DNA of 64,000 bases from Eremomyces bilateralis CBS 781.70 (Eukaryota; Ascomycota; Dothideomycetes; Eremomycetales; Eremomycetaceae): contig NW_022985069.1 of assembly GCF_010015585.1 (NCBI RefSeq), forward strand, positions 1-64,000, read 5' to 3'. Shown piece by piece: positions 9,570-23,752 of the stretch (position 1 is its first letter; each line of letters begins with the position of its first letter). The translations under genes and the position numbers were made by a program. A model generated the notes under the pieces. The model was not told the DNA's origin. It saw only the letters and a list, made by a program, of their open reading frames with translations, and ran no database searches.

Positions 9570-12521
9570 CAACGTGCAGCGCGTGAGGGATGGTCTGGTC
9601 GAGGAAAGCAGCTCGGCGACTCGAGTGGTCGACTCGCCGGATACCCGTACACGAGCGGGAGACAGTGACGTACTGGGAGCACCTTGGCCGGGTGCCCGCT
9701 GGCGACGGCGAGCAAGATGAGACCGTGTATGGTCGGGTGAGTGGTGGCTGTCAAGGCGACGGAATCGGTTTGAAAACGGTGCTGTTGCGAAAGATATTTC
9801 GTGGAGGTGCGATGGACATAGAGAAAGAGGATGTAGAGGCAGACAAAAGACTGGAGTGTCGATGTTCATCAATGTTCCAAGTCTGGGGTGGTCAGGGGGT
9901 GGGAATGGGAAGAAATGATGGAAGGGAGGGCTGTTTTAGTGTTTTAGTACAGGTGAAATGGTGACTGTGCAGGGTCGGGAGGGCGATTTGCGGGGAGAAA
10001 GATTGCCAGGGAAGTTTCCTACTCTCCAGTTCTCCAGGTGTCAAACACTCAAACGCCGGCTTCCACTATTTCGGCCTATTCCATTTCCATTCGGTCCAGA
10101 TTCCCCAGAAAATCCTTTTCTTTCTCATCAATCCGCCATTTCGTATGGGACCCGTTGCAGTTCGTGGAGGCGTTGGACCCGGTGACGGCGTGACGGGAAT
10201 GACGGGAATGCCGAATGACGGAGGGGGAAAAAAGGGACTTTGCGGCGATCCAAGCGCTCCAAGCGCCAGTGTTTCTGGCGGTCTCCATTGTTTCCTGCTC
10301 TTTACTCTTTAGCCATCTTCGCTCTCAGTCATTCGCGTTCGGGTTGTCTAGAGTGCCAGAGCGCCAGTCTTGGACACTTGGCCGGATAAGTTCTCTGCTG
10401 CAGATGCCAGGCCAGGGAAATTCGGAAATCAGTCCACTCGCTCGCCTTCACGCTCCGTTCACAGGATACAGTACTCAACCAAGGTAGGACTCAGGCATGC
10501 ATCCCCCACCTTCTGGCGCTGCCGTCGCTTGGAGTAGTGACGTGCTCATCCACTGCAAGTGTCCATCCATGTCGCCATGTAATAGGCTGAACTGGTCGAA
10601 TGCCTGGTTCGACGACAGTGGGAAATCTCGGTTCCGAGGCAGACAGACCACAGATGTGCGATGATGAGTTGTTGACCCGCCTCCAGAGTCGTGACCACCC
10701 CCCATGATGGACCCGACGACGAGTGACCAACCCGTCCTGCGCCCACCAACGCCGTCAGACGGTCTGGTGGCCCCCGTCCCGTAGGCTGTAGCGCCAGATC
10801 CAATCGCGGGGCCTTTCGAGGCTAAAGTGGTTATTTCGGTACCGTAGCGGTCGGGCGTCGGCTATGGACTGGCGTGTCCACTCCTGGTGCTCCTGGCGCT
10901 CCCATCCGTCCGTTCCGGCGATGGGGTGCCTCGATAGTCAATGGTCTAACTTAGTTAATATTAACTAACTAGCCAACTAATAGTTATTCAGACTAACTTC
11001 ATTACTACGTTTGGCGAGGCGGTACGCCGGTACGGAGTACAGAACTAACAGAAAAGCCAATTATTAATTGACAATTGTAGTGGCCTTCAGGCTCTTCGTG
11101 GTTGTACAGCCAGGTGACGCACGGTATGGCTTTTCACTGTCTAGTCCGACTGAGCCTCCATGATGGCCAGTTGACCAAAGACCAAGACAACCGTTTTACC
11201 ATCTTTCTCAACTAACCATTGTCAAGCAGCCGAACCTGTTAGGGTTACGCAAGTCCCGTACCCAGTGGTTCCAGTCCTAGATTGGCGCCCATCGTCTCCG
11301 ACCCTCGCCTCATCAGCGCCAATATAAAAATCCAGCCATGCACACCGAACGTAGTTGCAGAGCGCTCCCCTAAAAGGATTGGCACAAAGCTTGATTACCC
11401 CAGCTGCCGTCCAAACGAGGATTTAGGTGGGTTCGATGCTCGGATCCTGCGGTTCGAATTTCCACATACGGTTCGCGAAATGGGTCGTGGCTGGGAGAAG
11501 GACTGGTGAGTTCCATGGTGATTTGGAGTCGCAAGTCGACGAGATCGATCCCGCGGATACTTCCGTTTCGCGTTGCACAGCAACGTTGTTGCGTCCGCGA
11601 GGTGGTTCAAAATCCAGCGGTGTGACCGATCCGGCCCCTTCGTGCGTCGGGTAGGGACCCCGAGTTTGCAACGCACACATCTACTCATATCTGTACCTCC
11701 AGTTTTACCAGCATCTTACCAAGTCTACAATATACGAATCGCAACTGAGTAGTTTAGATTTCTCATGCAGGGAAGAATTGCAGGTTGTGGCCTGCCTTAT
11801 CAGATCGCACTTGCATATGTGCCAAGTCTGCTGCAAGGCGACTGTTCGGGCAAATGCAACAGAAGGTGGTTCGACATCTGAGAATCATAATGCATGTCGG
11901 CCACGTGGTCGTGATGGACTTGATCATATCCTAGCTCTGAGCTGACCTTACGAGACGCCGCATAGTGGAGGAAGATCCAGGATCGATGGGCGATCCGAGA
12001 CCGGCTGTTCTTCACGATGGGCATCTAGCGGTAAGTAGGTTTGGGAGTAAGGCCTGCGTCAGCCCTAGGGACGAGAGTAAGATGGCCGTGGTGGTCGAGC
12101 AAATCGAAGCATTGTTTCACAGCAGGCGACGATGCAGCAGCAGGATCGGATCTAGCCCATCGCATACTCCGCATTGACGGATCACGATCCCATTCCAGAA
12201 GCATTGAAATCGCCCAATAACAAGGGATCAGGTGAGCTGAAAATGCTTTTCATCCATGTCCCCGAAAACGCTTTCGTAACTCGGCATCAATCCTGCTTGC
12301 ACCCCCATACATACATTGACCGCGCCTTGTCCCAAACCACGAGTACCAGCGGCTGAATACTCAGGGGCTGCCCGCCGCGCTAGCCGCAGCGACGCCCGGG
12401 TGGTTGAAGTAGAGCTCGGAATAAACACACCCGGGCGATGCCTTGCCGAAGAACAGGTGTGGCCGGCTCTGTTAGACGCAGGCAGATGCGCGAACCTGCA
12501 ATAGACGAGAATGGCGATCGC
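9570..12521. other. Gene-poor 2.95 kb region
   Basis: No gene is supported. The left part is upstream sequence of the gene at 8796-9569. A-T-rich TTAACTAACTAG-type sequence lies near 10950-10990; similar TAACTAGTTAG strings occur near 49770 and 58815. Reading frames in 10475-10800 and 11282-11690 lack convincing protein character. Confidence 0.45.
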
Positions 12522-13967
12522 TCATCGTGGTCCCAGCTTCTCTAAGGCGCGGGATCCTTGCTCGTCCCATTCCTGTTTCGAGATCCACATGTTCTCCTTA
12601 TCCGCCATCTGAAACCATGTTAGCTATCCCGCAACACAAACTAGGACAGGATCAGGCTTACGATGTTTGCGAGCACTGCGCCTCCCAAGAATACCATGTG
12701 CCTCCTCCGTGGCGGGTCTTCGATACGGACCTTAAATTTCTGGAGGCGGGTTAGCAACAGGTGTGGCGCGTCAGGGGATGAACTCACATTCAACCGCTCC
12801 GGGTTTCCACCCAGCACCTTAGTCAACCAAAGTTGCCGGAGTTCCTTCTCCAACCGGCTAGGAAGTCCCGGATACATGCTGCTGCCACCCGACAGGACCA
12901 CGGCTTTGTAGAGACTGCTTCGCACGTCGACGTCGGCCGCCTGGATGGTGTTGAATAACAATTCGGCGATCCCCGGCTGCTCCACGTCCACCAGATGAGG
13001 CTGGAACAAGCATTCCGGCGCCTCGAACCGCTCCGACCCCACCCTAATGACCCGTCCATCGGGGAGCGTGTACGACTCGACGAGCACCGTCGTGTCCTCG
13101 GAGAGCCTCTGATCCAGCTCCAGATCGTACGAGACGTAGCACAGCTTCTCCTTGATCTGCCGCACCGTCTCGAAGTCGGCCGTGCGGTTCAGCGCGTATC
13201 CGCGCCGCAGCAGCAGCGCGATCAGGTTCTTCGTCACGTCGCGCCCCGCCACGTCCAGCCGCCGCGTGAGGTGATTGAGCACCGTGCTCTCGTAGACCGG
13301 AATGACGTGCGTGACGCCATCGCCCGAGTCGACCACGACGCCGCTGGACAGGCCTTGCGCGTACAGCGCCAGGACCGCTTGGATGGCGACGTACACGCCA
13401 CCGAAGTTGTAGCGCTCGAACATGACTTCGCACATCTGCTCGCGGTTCCGTAGCGGGTTCATGGGCGGTTCGGTCAGGAGGATCTTGCGGCCCGTCGGGT
13501 CGATACGCATCTTCTCGTAGAAGGTGTAGTCCCAGAGATGCTGCATGTCATCCCACCGCTTGACGATGCCGTTCTCCATCTGCGGGACTCGTGAGACGTT
13601 GGGACATGCGGAACCACCCCGGGGAAGCTTACTGGATATGTGATTTGGAGCATCGATCGCGCCGTGGCGGCTTCGTCGCCGCACATGATGTCCTTGACGA
13701 CGATGTCGCCATCTCGCTCTTCGGATCGGAGGATCGGACGGCCGATTATTGATGGGTACTGATGATCTGGGAAGTTCTATGGCGAAGGGCTCAGCAGCTG
13801 TAATCGGCGGTATCCGGCGGAATCAATGCTGCATACCTGGCCTGCATATCCAGCTTTCAAGAAGCCCGTCCCACCGTCGAGGACTGTGAATAGTTAGGCA
13901 TACGTCTGGACACTGTAGCTAAGTGGAGGGAGATGGGTGGGGTCATACCGATTGGGAGGTCCGACAT
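12522..13967 (-). CDS. arp2: Actin-related protein 2 (Arp2)
   Basis: Six exons reconstructed from splice sites and the known Arp2 sequence: 13949-13967, 13837-13883, 13633-13776, 12788-13579, 12662-12739 and 12522-12608, giving 388 residues, the usual Arp2 length. The N-terminus reads [21 protein letters not shown], containing the actin phosphate-1 loop ([12 protein letters not shown]). Other landmarks are [21 protein letters not shown], the phosphate-2 loop [24 protein letters not shown] and [10 protein letters not shown]. Arp2 pairs with Arp3 in the seven-subunit Arp2/3 complex that nucleates branched actin filaments at endocytic patches and hyphal tips. The first exon codes for only six and a third codons. 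Phases close correctly at every junction, so the model is very firm. Confidence 0.96.
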
Positions 13968-14574
13968 ATTTTAGCACGCAGAACTCAACCGCCTGAACCC
14001 GACTGTATATATGGTCTCGAGGATTCAGGAATCTGGATACAGGAACGCAGCTGGCACTTATAGCGAGTTCGGGATATACGTCAAGGTGGGATGTTGAATG
14101 CTTAGATGCTTACAGGAGTCCCAGCCCGCAACCCTGAGAACGCGACGACTTGGCGGGGACCGGAATTTCAGTTTAACCGATGCTGGTTCCTGTCGCCCAC
14201 CGCAACTTGTGAAGGCGAAGTTGAAGCTGTAAATGAAGACGGTGAAGTCACTGGAGGCAAGGCTGGTATGTGTTGGGAGAATTTGATGATATTTCAACGG
14301 AAATCAATGCTTTGGAACTTAGAAGCTGCTACTAATGAAAACCGTGTTTGTGTTTGGATAGGACACGATATCTGATCAGAGCCTCACACTTCTCGGCTTC
14401 CCTAGTAGATGCCCAAGACTGCAAGTCCATATCTGGTCTGGCAGTACACCCGACACCGAACCTCCTGCATATCCATCCTGTCCAGCAGTAATAGAGGGTT
14501 TAACTACCACGAGCCACCAGTAGCCACAGGAACCGTCCAACACCGGGAACGGCGCCTTCCCGAACGGAATTCCT
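13968..14574. other. Intergenic, no gene seen
   Basis: Upstream region of arp2 (left) and downstream region of the cupin gene (right). Only short uninformative frames occur. Confidence 0.5.
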
Positions 14575-15108
14575 TTATGCTTCGCTTGATTCCCCCTCCA
14601 GGACTTTCTTCTCCGTAATAGGCGTCACCGCTGCAATGAGAACAAACAGCATCCTCGCCCACTCCGTGCTGCTCGGGTTATTCCATGCGTGGTTCGTCCC
14701 ACGTTGCACGACTATATCGCCACGCTTGAGGAGCCTCGTCTCGCCGCTGTCCAGCGCTGCCTCCATCTGCCCTTCCAACACCACGCCGTAGTCGATGCTC
14801 TCGGTGATATGCATGGGCCCATTACTCGCGGGCGCGAAGTCGACGATCCGCAGGACAGAGCCATTGGAGATGGTTAGCCCGGGGGGGGTTTCTAGATGGC
14901 CTTCGTATGCTTTCAGGTCGGCGCCGTTGTTGAGGTCAACCGGGAAGCCGGACGTAGCATATCCCAAGGTCGCTGCAACGCGTCCTACTGGAAGAGGAGC
15001 GAATTTCAAATCTGACGGTGGCGTCGATAGAAACACCGCTTTTCCTGACTGGGGGTCTTGAGCAGTGATATGCCGACTGATGGGGGGTAACTCTCCAACA
15101 TGCGCCAT
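14575..15108 (-). CDS. Cupin-domain protein
   Basis: Single-exon gene of 177 residues starting MAHVGELPP. The C-terminal half is a single cupin barrel. Motif 1 runs from HITESIDYG to VLEGQ and motif 2 is GDIVVQRGTNHAWNN, with His and Asp/Glu positions suited to bind a metal ion. This resembles the widespread small fungal cupin family (HxxxSVDYGxVLEGE, GDxVVQRGTxHAW), often found near secondary-metabolism genes. No such cluster is seen here: its neighbours are arp2 and ceramide synthase. It is transcribed divergently from the ceramide synthase across about 500 bases. Enzymatic activity cannot be assigned. Confidence 0.85.
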   Translation of the reverse strand: MAHVGELPPISRHITAQDPQSGKAVFLSTPPSDLKFAPLPVGRVAATLGYATSGFPVDLNNGADLKAYEGHLETPPGLTISNGSVLRIVDFAPASNGPMHITESIDYGVVLEGQMEAALDSGETRLLKRGDIVVQRGTNHAWNNPSSTEWARMLFVLIAAVTPITEKKVLEGESSEA

Positions 15109-15615
15109 ATTGTGTCAATGCTAGGTTCTTGACTTGAATGGGTATAGATTAGGGATGCGGTCAAGTCTCAGTATTCTAAACTAACATAAACAAGGCAATG
15201 AGCCAAGTTCTCGAGTCTTTACTCTGGAGATCTTGAGCAATGGAGCCAGGGAGTGTTGTCGCCTGTCGGTTGTCACATCCACCGTGCCACCATCAACATA
15301 AGCAACCCATAACTACCCGAACCATATTAGTCGAATATCGGTTAGTCTCTCCCCCTGGCGACACGACGAGACCAATGGACCACAACAACGTCAGAATCCC
15401 GCGCTTCCCGCCAAGACCCGGAAATTGTCTGCGCCGTCTGGCGAAGAAAGATATGAAGATCTGACGACGTGAAGACGTGTAGACATGAACTCGTGAATCG
15501 TGAATCCCATTGTTCCCTTCTATATTACTTCTTTTCTCGCATTTCGCATTTCGCATGCATGTCGCTGCTTCCCTTTAGTCATTCCTTCTTCCTTCCATTT
15601 CATTAATCATCCATT
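15109..15615. promoter_or_regulatory. Divergent intergenic region, cupin / ceramide synthase
   Basis: A 507-base region between two divergent start codons must hold both promoters. Pyrimidine-rich stretches (TTCCCTTC, CTTCTTCC) lie 30-100 bases before the ceramide synthase start at 15616, as is common in fungal core promoters. No sharper element was recognised. Confidence 0.4.
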
Positions 15616-17358
15616 ATGGCAGAACCATTTCCCACCCTCAACTCGACATCTCCGGACCCTTCGCATCACCATACGGGTAGCGCGTCCGGCGAGAACGGCT
15701 CCATTCGACAGAGACGACGAAAGAGCACCGGACTACGCGGCGAACCTAGGGGCGATACAGCTGCACCCGCTTTCGCGACTCTGAATGATCGGACGCCGAG
15801 TACCATGGGGACGGAGACGCGGTCGGGAGCTCTCACGGTATGTCCAGACCTCCACGCCCAGACGCGATAGTCGTCTTGACGTACCGCAAATTGGGTAGGA
15901 CTGATCGATACAGGGGAAGCGATCCGAAAAATCCCAGCGACGGTCCAAGCGACGAAAAGTCCGCTCAATATTCCAACGATGGAAATCCATTTCATTTCGG
16001 CACACTTGGCTGAACCCGCTGCTTCTCTGCCTTGCCGTCGTCGGGGTGTATCGCCTTTCCCCGGGCCCGTCGAATCCCCTCCATCCCGCCCTGTTCCTCT
16101 CGTATCCTCGCGGTCCTAAGGATGATGATCCCTCGGCGACCATGTACGGCAAAGGCAAGAAGGATTTCGCGTTCGTCGCGTTCTACACGATCTTCCTAAG
16201 CTTCACGCGCGAGTTTATCATGCAGCGGTTCCTGCGGCCGTTGGCATTGCACTACGGTATCCGCAAGCGAGCGAAACAGGCCCGGTTCATGGAGCAGCTG
16301 TACACCGCGATCTACTTCTCCGTGCTCGGCCCGTTCGGGATGTACGTCATGTCGAGGACGCCCGTGTGGTACTTCTCGACGCCCGGAATGTATGCGGGCT
16401 TTCCGCATAAGGAACTAGAGGGCGTCTTTAAGGCCTACTATCTGATCCAGGCGAGCTACTGGCTGCAGCAGATGATCGTCCTGCTCCTGATGCTCGAAAA
16501 GCCACGGAAGGATTTCAAAGAGCTGGTCGCACATCATTTTATCACACTCTCCCTTATCTTTCTGAGCTATCGCTTCCACTTCACTTACATGGGAATTGCT
16601 GTGTACATCACGCACGACATCAGCGATTTCTTCCTTGCTGTAGGTTGCCTTTGATCTTCCGTCGTTCTACCGCTGACGTGAAACTCCAGACCTCAAAGAC
16701 GCTTAATTACCTAGACTCGCCCGTCGTGGTCCCATACTTTGTGCTCTTCGTCGGGATTTGGACCTACCTGCGACACTACATCAACCTTCGAATCATCTTC
16801 TCGTTCTTCCCGTACGTAACCCTGGGATGGAATCCTCACCCCCTCACCGAACCCAACACGCAGCCGCTATTCGCTCTCCCTGCGCCGTTCATCCCCAGCG
16901 GCGACCCCGCGACATCGCAGCTATACGTCTGGCCCAGCCAATTCAGCTCCATCGGTCCGTACCAAGTAGTCTGGGAGACCGGACAGTACAAATTCTGGGT
17001 GGCGCAAATCATCACCCTCTCCCTCCTCGCTAGCTTGCAGGCCGTCAACATGTTCTGGCTGTTCCTCATCCTTCGCATCGCCTATCGGCTCGTGCGCGGC
17101 GGTGAGAAGAAGGACGACCGGAGCGACGATGACGAAGACGAAGAAGAAGAAGAAGAAGAGACCATCGCACCCCACCCGGTCAAACGCGAACCCGAGATCC
17201 ACGTCATCGGGATGGATAAAGCCCCTGGCCACAAAGCGACGGCGATGTCATTGGGTGTCCCAGTCGCCAATGGAAAACTGGGGAACGAGTCGGACGCCGG
17301 GTCGGCGTCAGAAACCGGCCGAACGTTGAGGAGGAGTCCGAGGAAGAGGAAGGTGTGA
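15616..17358 (+). CDS. Acyl-CoA-dependent ceramide synthase (Lag1/Lac1 family)
   Basis: Four exons: 15616-15837, 15914-16639, 16690-16811 and 16938-17358, giving 496 residues. It joins fatty acyl-CoA to a sphingoid base to make (dihydro)ceramide in the ER membrane. The TLC domain covers the central part, with several hydrophobic segments. The Lag1 motif is clear: the catalytic double histidine in ELVAHHFITL, then HFTYMGIAVYITHDISDFFLA. The N-terminus is basic and disordered (GSIRQRRRKST), the C-terminus has an acidic run (DEDEEEEEEE) and ends in RRSPRKRKV. The third intron is 126 bases, a multiple of three and free of stops. Removing it joins SFFP to QFSSIGPYQVVWE, matching the family (EFRTVGPYELNWE), so it is treated as a real intron. 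Which of the two usual fungal paralogues (LagA- or BarA-type) this is was not decided. Confidence 0.92.
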
Positions 17359-19540
<2,182 letters not shown>

Positions 19541-21258
19541 ATTGCTTTCTGTGATTCTCGCGCCGAATTCTCAACCTCAGCAGCTTCCCGAATACTGATT
19601 ATCCGACAAAAGTGTGCGAGCGAAGGATATTTCAAAGTTTCAAGCTACCGTATCCAGCAATGCTTTCTAAGTGAATGACGTTCTGGACTCGCGCTGTGTT
19701 CCGTCACGGCTGCGTATGATCACCGATAGCTAGAACCCCACACCTTCCGAGCTTTGGGATTCAAGAGTGGGGTTGCTGCAGAAAAGCAATCGGATTACCA
19801 GCGTCACTCGAGCCAGTTCGCGCGAGACTAGGGAATTCTTGGGTTTACGCGCGACGAGACCTGGCTAAATGCGAAGAGACCACATCGCTCATCGTCCATG
19901 ATGGTTCAACTGGCTGGATTCGACGGGCCTTCGCAGGCGCACTGGACGGATTCCAGGCGGATACTACCGGTATGTATGCATCTTTTAGTCGAAATGGGAA
20001 AAAGTATCCGATGGATCGCTGGAGCTCTGGAGCAGTTGATGATCATCCACAAACCATCCGGTACTTACGCTGACCAATGCCGGGAACACTTCCTACGGAG
20101 TAGATTTACCACTTCATAATACGTTTGAAGTCGAATCTGTCCGCCGCGAGTATACCACCGATCACCAGCTTAAATAAATCTGTAGGGAAAGCCAAACTTA
20201 CCCCTGGTTCGGGTGTCTATCGGTAATGTATCGATGGTAGAGAACCCAAGTGAGTGTTCTCACAGTCGTTGGCATGTCAAATTATGCAGTGAAAGAACAA
20301 AGCGAAGAATAATTAAGGTACTCTATAAATATTTGTCAGTGAGTGACAGTTCAATCTTAGGAAAAGTCTAGAAATTGCCCGCACTAAATCAACTAACAAT
20401 GGCAGCATTCGACCCTTCACCTGGATCCTGAGTGGGCTAGTTTTCAACTTCAGTGTCTCGTGGGACGCATATTTGTTTGGATATGATCAGGCTCTACAGG
20501 ACAAGACGCTCTTGTAGACCTGTCCTTTTATGTCTGTAGTTCATCGACACAGTTGCCTGAGAACATTGCCTCTTCGCTGCTACCTTTTCAAAGAACAAAG
20601 GTAGCCATGGTGGAAGTGAGGCTTCGGGGACCACCCCCCAAAAAGATCTCATGGGATTCTGCATGGTACTGAGCAATGCTATACCGGAAGCCTCAATCTG
20701 ATCAATCGGACGCCACAGCGATTCCCCCCTTCCCCTAGCGTTCTCCCTAATTGTGACTGGAAGCTTCATTGTCCCTCTTTCCATAGGCAGCGCAAGTTCG
20801 CTGATTTTTTTCTGTACGGTGATTGATAGGGAAAATGCATCCGACCTTCCTCTCTAACGAATTGTCATCCCAACTCGGACGGTAGAGTGAGTGGCTTAGG
20901 CTTTGTAACTGGTCGTCACCACTGAGAGACGCTATGGGATTTGTACAACCAACGAATGGATAGTAGCCCTCCACTGTCGAGTAGGTCCTCGCACTTGCTC
21001 TTGCGATGGATTCCGAAGGCTGTGTATTCCCTACTCGCTCATACGAACGGATGAGGTAGTGTAAGGAGTGACGGACACGGAGGGAGATGAAAGATGGCTG
21101 ACGTGGTAGGAATTCGTGTGAGATAAATAGCGGTTTCGCTCAATCAGGTGATTAATGCAGCGACACAGTGGAAAACACCGTTAGATTCCAAAAGAGCGTA
21201 GATAGATTGACCTTGATCCTTCAGAGCCGGATCCTACGAAAACAGGCTGTTCCTGCAG
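19541..21258. other. Gene-poor 1.7 kb region
   Basis: Upstream sequence of the formaldehyde dehydrogenase followed by about 1.3 kb with no supported gene. An A-T-rich stretch near 20300-20400 includes TATAAATATTTG without a convincing frame downstream. Confidence 0.45.
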
Positions 21259-21819
21259 CTATTTTATATGGTTTATAATGGTGATATTTTCCCTAAAAAG
21301 GGAAAGAATAGGGATATAGAATCGAATACGGAATGAAGCCGTGGAGAAACGCCAAGAAACACAGATATTCTGTGACACTTTATGATCAAGCGCAAATCTC
21401 AGTCGGGCTTCTTTTATTTCGGCTGTAAGTCCAGGCTTTCTTGTTGGTTTGGTCTTTCTGAAGCCTGAAAACCGGAGGATTCGCCAGACGGTGATATCTG
21501 ACACCCCTCCAACCTCTATGGCAATTTGAGCACAGGTTTTCTCCCGACCATATCGATCAGTACGGACCTTAGATAGGACATCTGAGGTAGTCTCTTCAGT
21601 CTGTTTCGTAGGCCGTCCAGAACGTGAGCCGTCTTCAACATGATGGTCAAAAATCTTCTTGCTCTCTGAGGGATTCAGGCCTCGTGCGATGGCCTTGCGG
21701 TAGATTGAATTAAGTGTACGAGGTTGAATTCCGGTAATAAATTCAATTTCAGTATTAGAAATTCCTACAAGCTTTAACGCCAAAGCTTGAGCTCGAGTAG
21801 CACTATCATACGAAGGCAT
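21259..21819 (-). mobile_element. Truncated Tc1/mariner-type transposase (DNA-binding part)
   Basis: An uninterrupted 186-codon frame from ATG to stop encodes the N-terminal DNA-binding half of a fungal Tc1/mariner-like transposase. It begins MPSYDSATRAQALALKLVG with a first helix-turn-helix, then a GSRSGRPTKQ linker, a second helix-turn-helix (REKTCAQIAIEVGG..ITVWRILR) and the conserved KPTRKPGLT. Similarity ends near residue 145. The DDE catalytic domain, normally another ~200 residues, is absent, and the last ~40 residues look unrelated. No terminal inverted repeats or TA duplication were found. It is a plain DNA transposon relic that cannot move by itself. Whether the intact DNA-binding frame is still used is open. 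Confidence 0.75.
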
Positions 21820-22699
21820 TCTGCCTATTGATTGACGGAGAAGAGAAAGACAGAAAAAACAACTCTCTCTCTCCCCGGATTAGGATGAAGAGGAGCAGAG
21901 GACACATCAGGACGCTAATAGACGCTAGTGACGCCACAGTGCACATACCAGGAAAAAACTTTTGAAAGGCGCCTCCGTAGCGGATTCTCTATTGCTGGCC
22001 TTGGCAGACTAACGCTCTTAGGCATTACCCATATGCACCTGTGTGTGAAGCAAACCACCGTGTAGGCAAGGACCGGACCCAGAACTTGAGTGGAGTGTAA
22101 TGTTTGAATTTGAACGACCAGCCACATGTCCGTGGGTTTCTCGATGACTCTCCGTCTGAGACGATCTTGAACAGATATCAGCCGTATACATCCTCGACTT
22201 ATCGACATAACGTGCCAACTACGGTGGTGTAGACCTGCGGCAACGATGCGCCTCTTAAAACTCGATGGCAACGTCAGTTACATCCTGGAGACATTGGGAG
22301 CCACCGCCACAATCCCTCCTTGTGCCATATTCTGCGGAGATCAAGCGAAATCCGACGGCCTGTCCTATTTTCTGGGTAGACACATGCTGCATCTATCCTA
22401 TCGAACCGGGATCAAACACCGCAGAAACTTGAGGTTCGGACCTCTGTTTTGTGAACTGTTTTTTTCTGCGCATTTAGCGTCTCGGATCCAGAAATTTCAC
22501 TCTCCATGTTATTAAATTGAAATTCTATCTATACATCATGTTTCTTTAATCAGATCTCTTTTCGATGCAGAGCCATAATACCTGATTGCAATGCTCGTGA
22601 CACTCGCGTGTAGAAAATTCACCTCTAGAAGTTGATGGATCAGCCCTGAATTCGAACGATATTCTTTCTACCTTAGGGAGAACTTCCATATTCAATTGT
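21820..22699. other. Region between transposase relic and HNH gene
   Basis: No supported gene. A short direct repeat (GACGCTAATAGACGCTAGTGACGC) lies near 21910 and may belong to the terminal part of the transposon relic. A-T-rich DNA near 22500-22560 is the 3' flank of the HNH gene. Confidence 0.4.
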
Positions 22700-23752
22700 C
22701 TATTTGAATAGCTTCATTTGAGCCCCAAGGCGGCTGAATAGCTCAAACTGCATCCTTTCAGCTGCTTTAGGACCACGAAGTATGTCACCAGCTATATCAG
22801 AACCAGGCGGGAAATCATGTTCGAAAACTGGCTCTCCAGAACCCCTCATATTAGCTAAGACTGCCTGTCTGAAATGCCATCGTAGAAGCGAATCAATAGG
22901 TGCATCACAGCGAGCAAAATGCTCCTGATCGAGATGCTTGCCGGCAATATTTTTCGATGTAGGCCTAAATGCCACGACCTTATACTTGTCCTACGATAAA
23001 TATTAGCCTCAATCTCCAACATAGATATACGATATACATACATCTGGGTTGATCGAGATAGCATAGGCATCAAAGAGTTGATGCACAGCGGAGTCAAGCA
23101 ATAGTCCATTCTGTACTGAGTTGATAGATCCTCCCTTAGCCGGTTGAATTGTAATCCATCTGCCATAGCTGTGGTTGATCCAGTGACCTTCGTGGGCTAG
23201 TGGGAAAATATGTGCGGCTTCGAATCCATCCCAGAGCTCAATTCCAGCAAGTATTGGTACAGTTTCCCCAGATATGACGCATCGACGATCTCGCAAACGA
23301 ACAGCCTCACGGAAGGCGGAGACATGGGTTCCGGAAGCACGGCTGATCGTTCGGATGAGCCATGGCTCAATATTGACTTGCAAAGGAACTGCTGATCAAT
23401 TAGCCATATCACTACATCAAGGGTTGATGAACCAACCGTCAGAAACAATGTAGTACTTCCCAGGTTTAAGCGGATGATCATCCTTTTCAATCTTTGTCTT
23501 ATCCTCATCTCGTAGATAGAAGGGACTTGCAAATATGAAAAGAATCTCAATCATTGAGTAGAAATTTGCATTTGTGACGCCGGCGGTGAGAACCAGACCA
23601 CCAAGCACAGCATTAGGATCATTGGCGTCGTAGATGTGGATATCCCGCCCGAATGAGCGATTGAGTGGAGGAATAGCGCGTCCTTGTGACGGATTCAGAG
23701 GGTTGGAGGCTTCGGGAGAACCAGACGTTGTTATGGGGGAGGGGGACGACAT
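22700..23752 (-). CDS. HNH_2-type endonuclease-domain protein
   Basis: Three exons: 23437-23752, 23042-23388 (or 23391) and 22700-22990, giving 317 or 318 residues. The HNH core reads RDRRCVISGE, then FEAAHIFPLAHEGHW, then NSVQNGLLLDSAVHQLFD, with the histidines and asparagines of the nuclease fold present. The C-terminus (LLRWHFRQAVLANMRG, FEHDFPPGSD, GPKAAERMQFELFSRL) matches a large fungal family of unknown role, often multicopy. The N-terminal ~105 residues have the family's GRDIHIYDANDP motif. The first intron is only 45-48 bases, starts GTTGGT and ends in CAGCAG, so either acceptor is possible. The second has a normal GTATGT donor. The protein looks intact; biochemical activity is not established for the family. 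Confidence 0.82.

Noticed and set aside
10475-10803. Overlapping minus-strand frames of 76-85 codons
   Set aside because: Several frames open together in G/C-rich DNA, none with family character or good start context.
11430-11465. GGTTCGAATTTCC resembling a tRNA B box
   Set aside because: No matching A box, acceptor stem or cloverleaf could be built around it.
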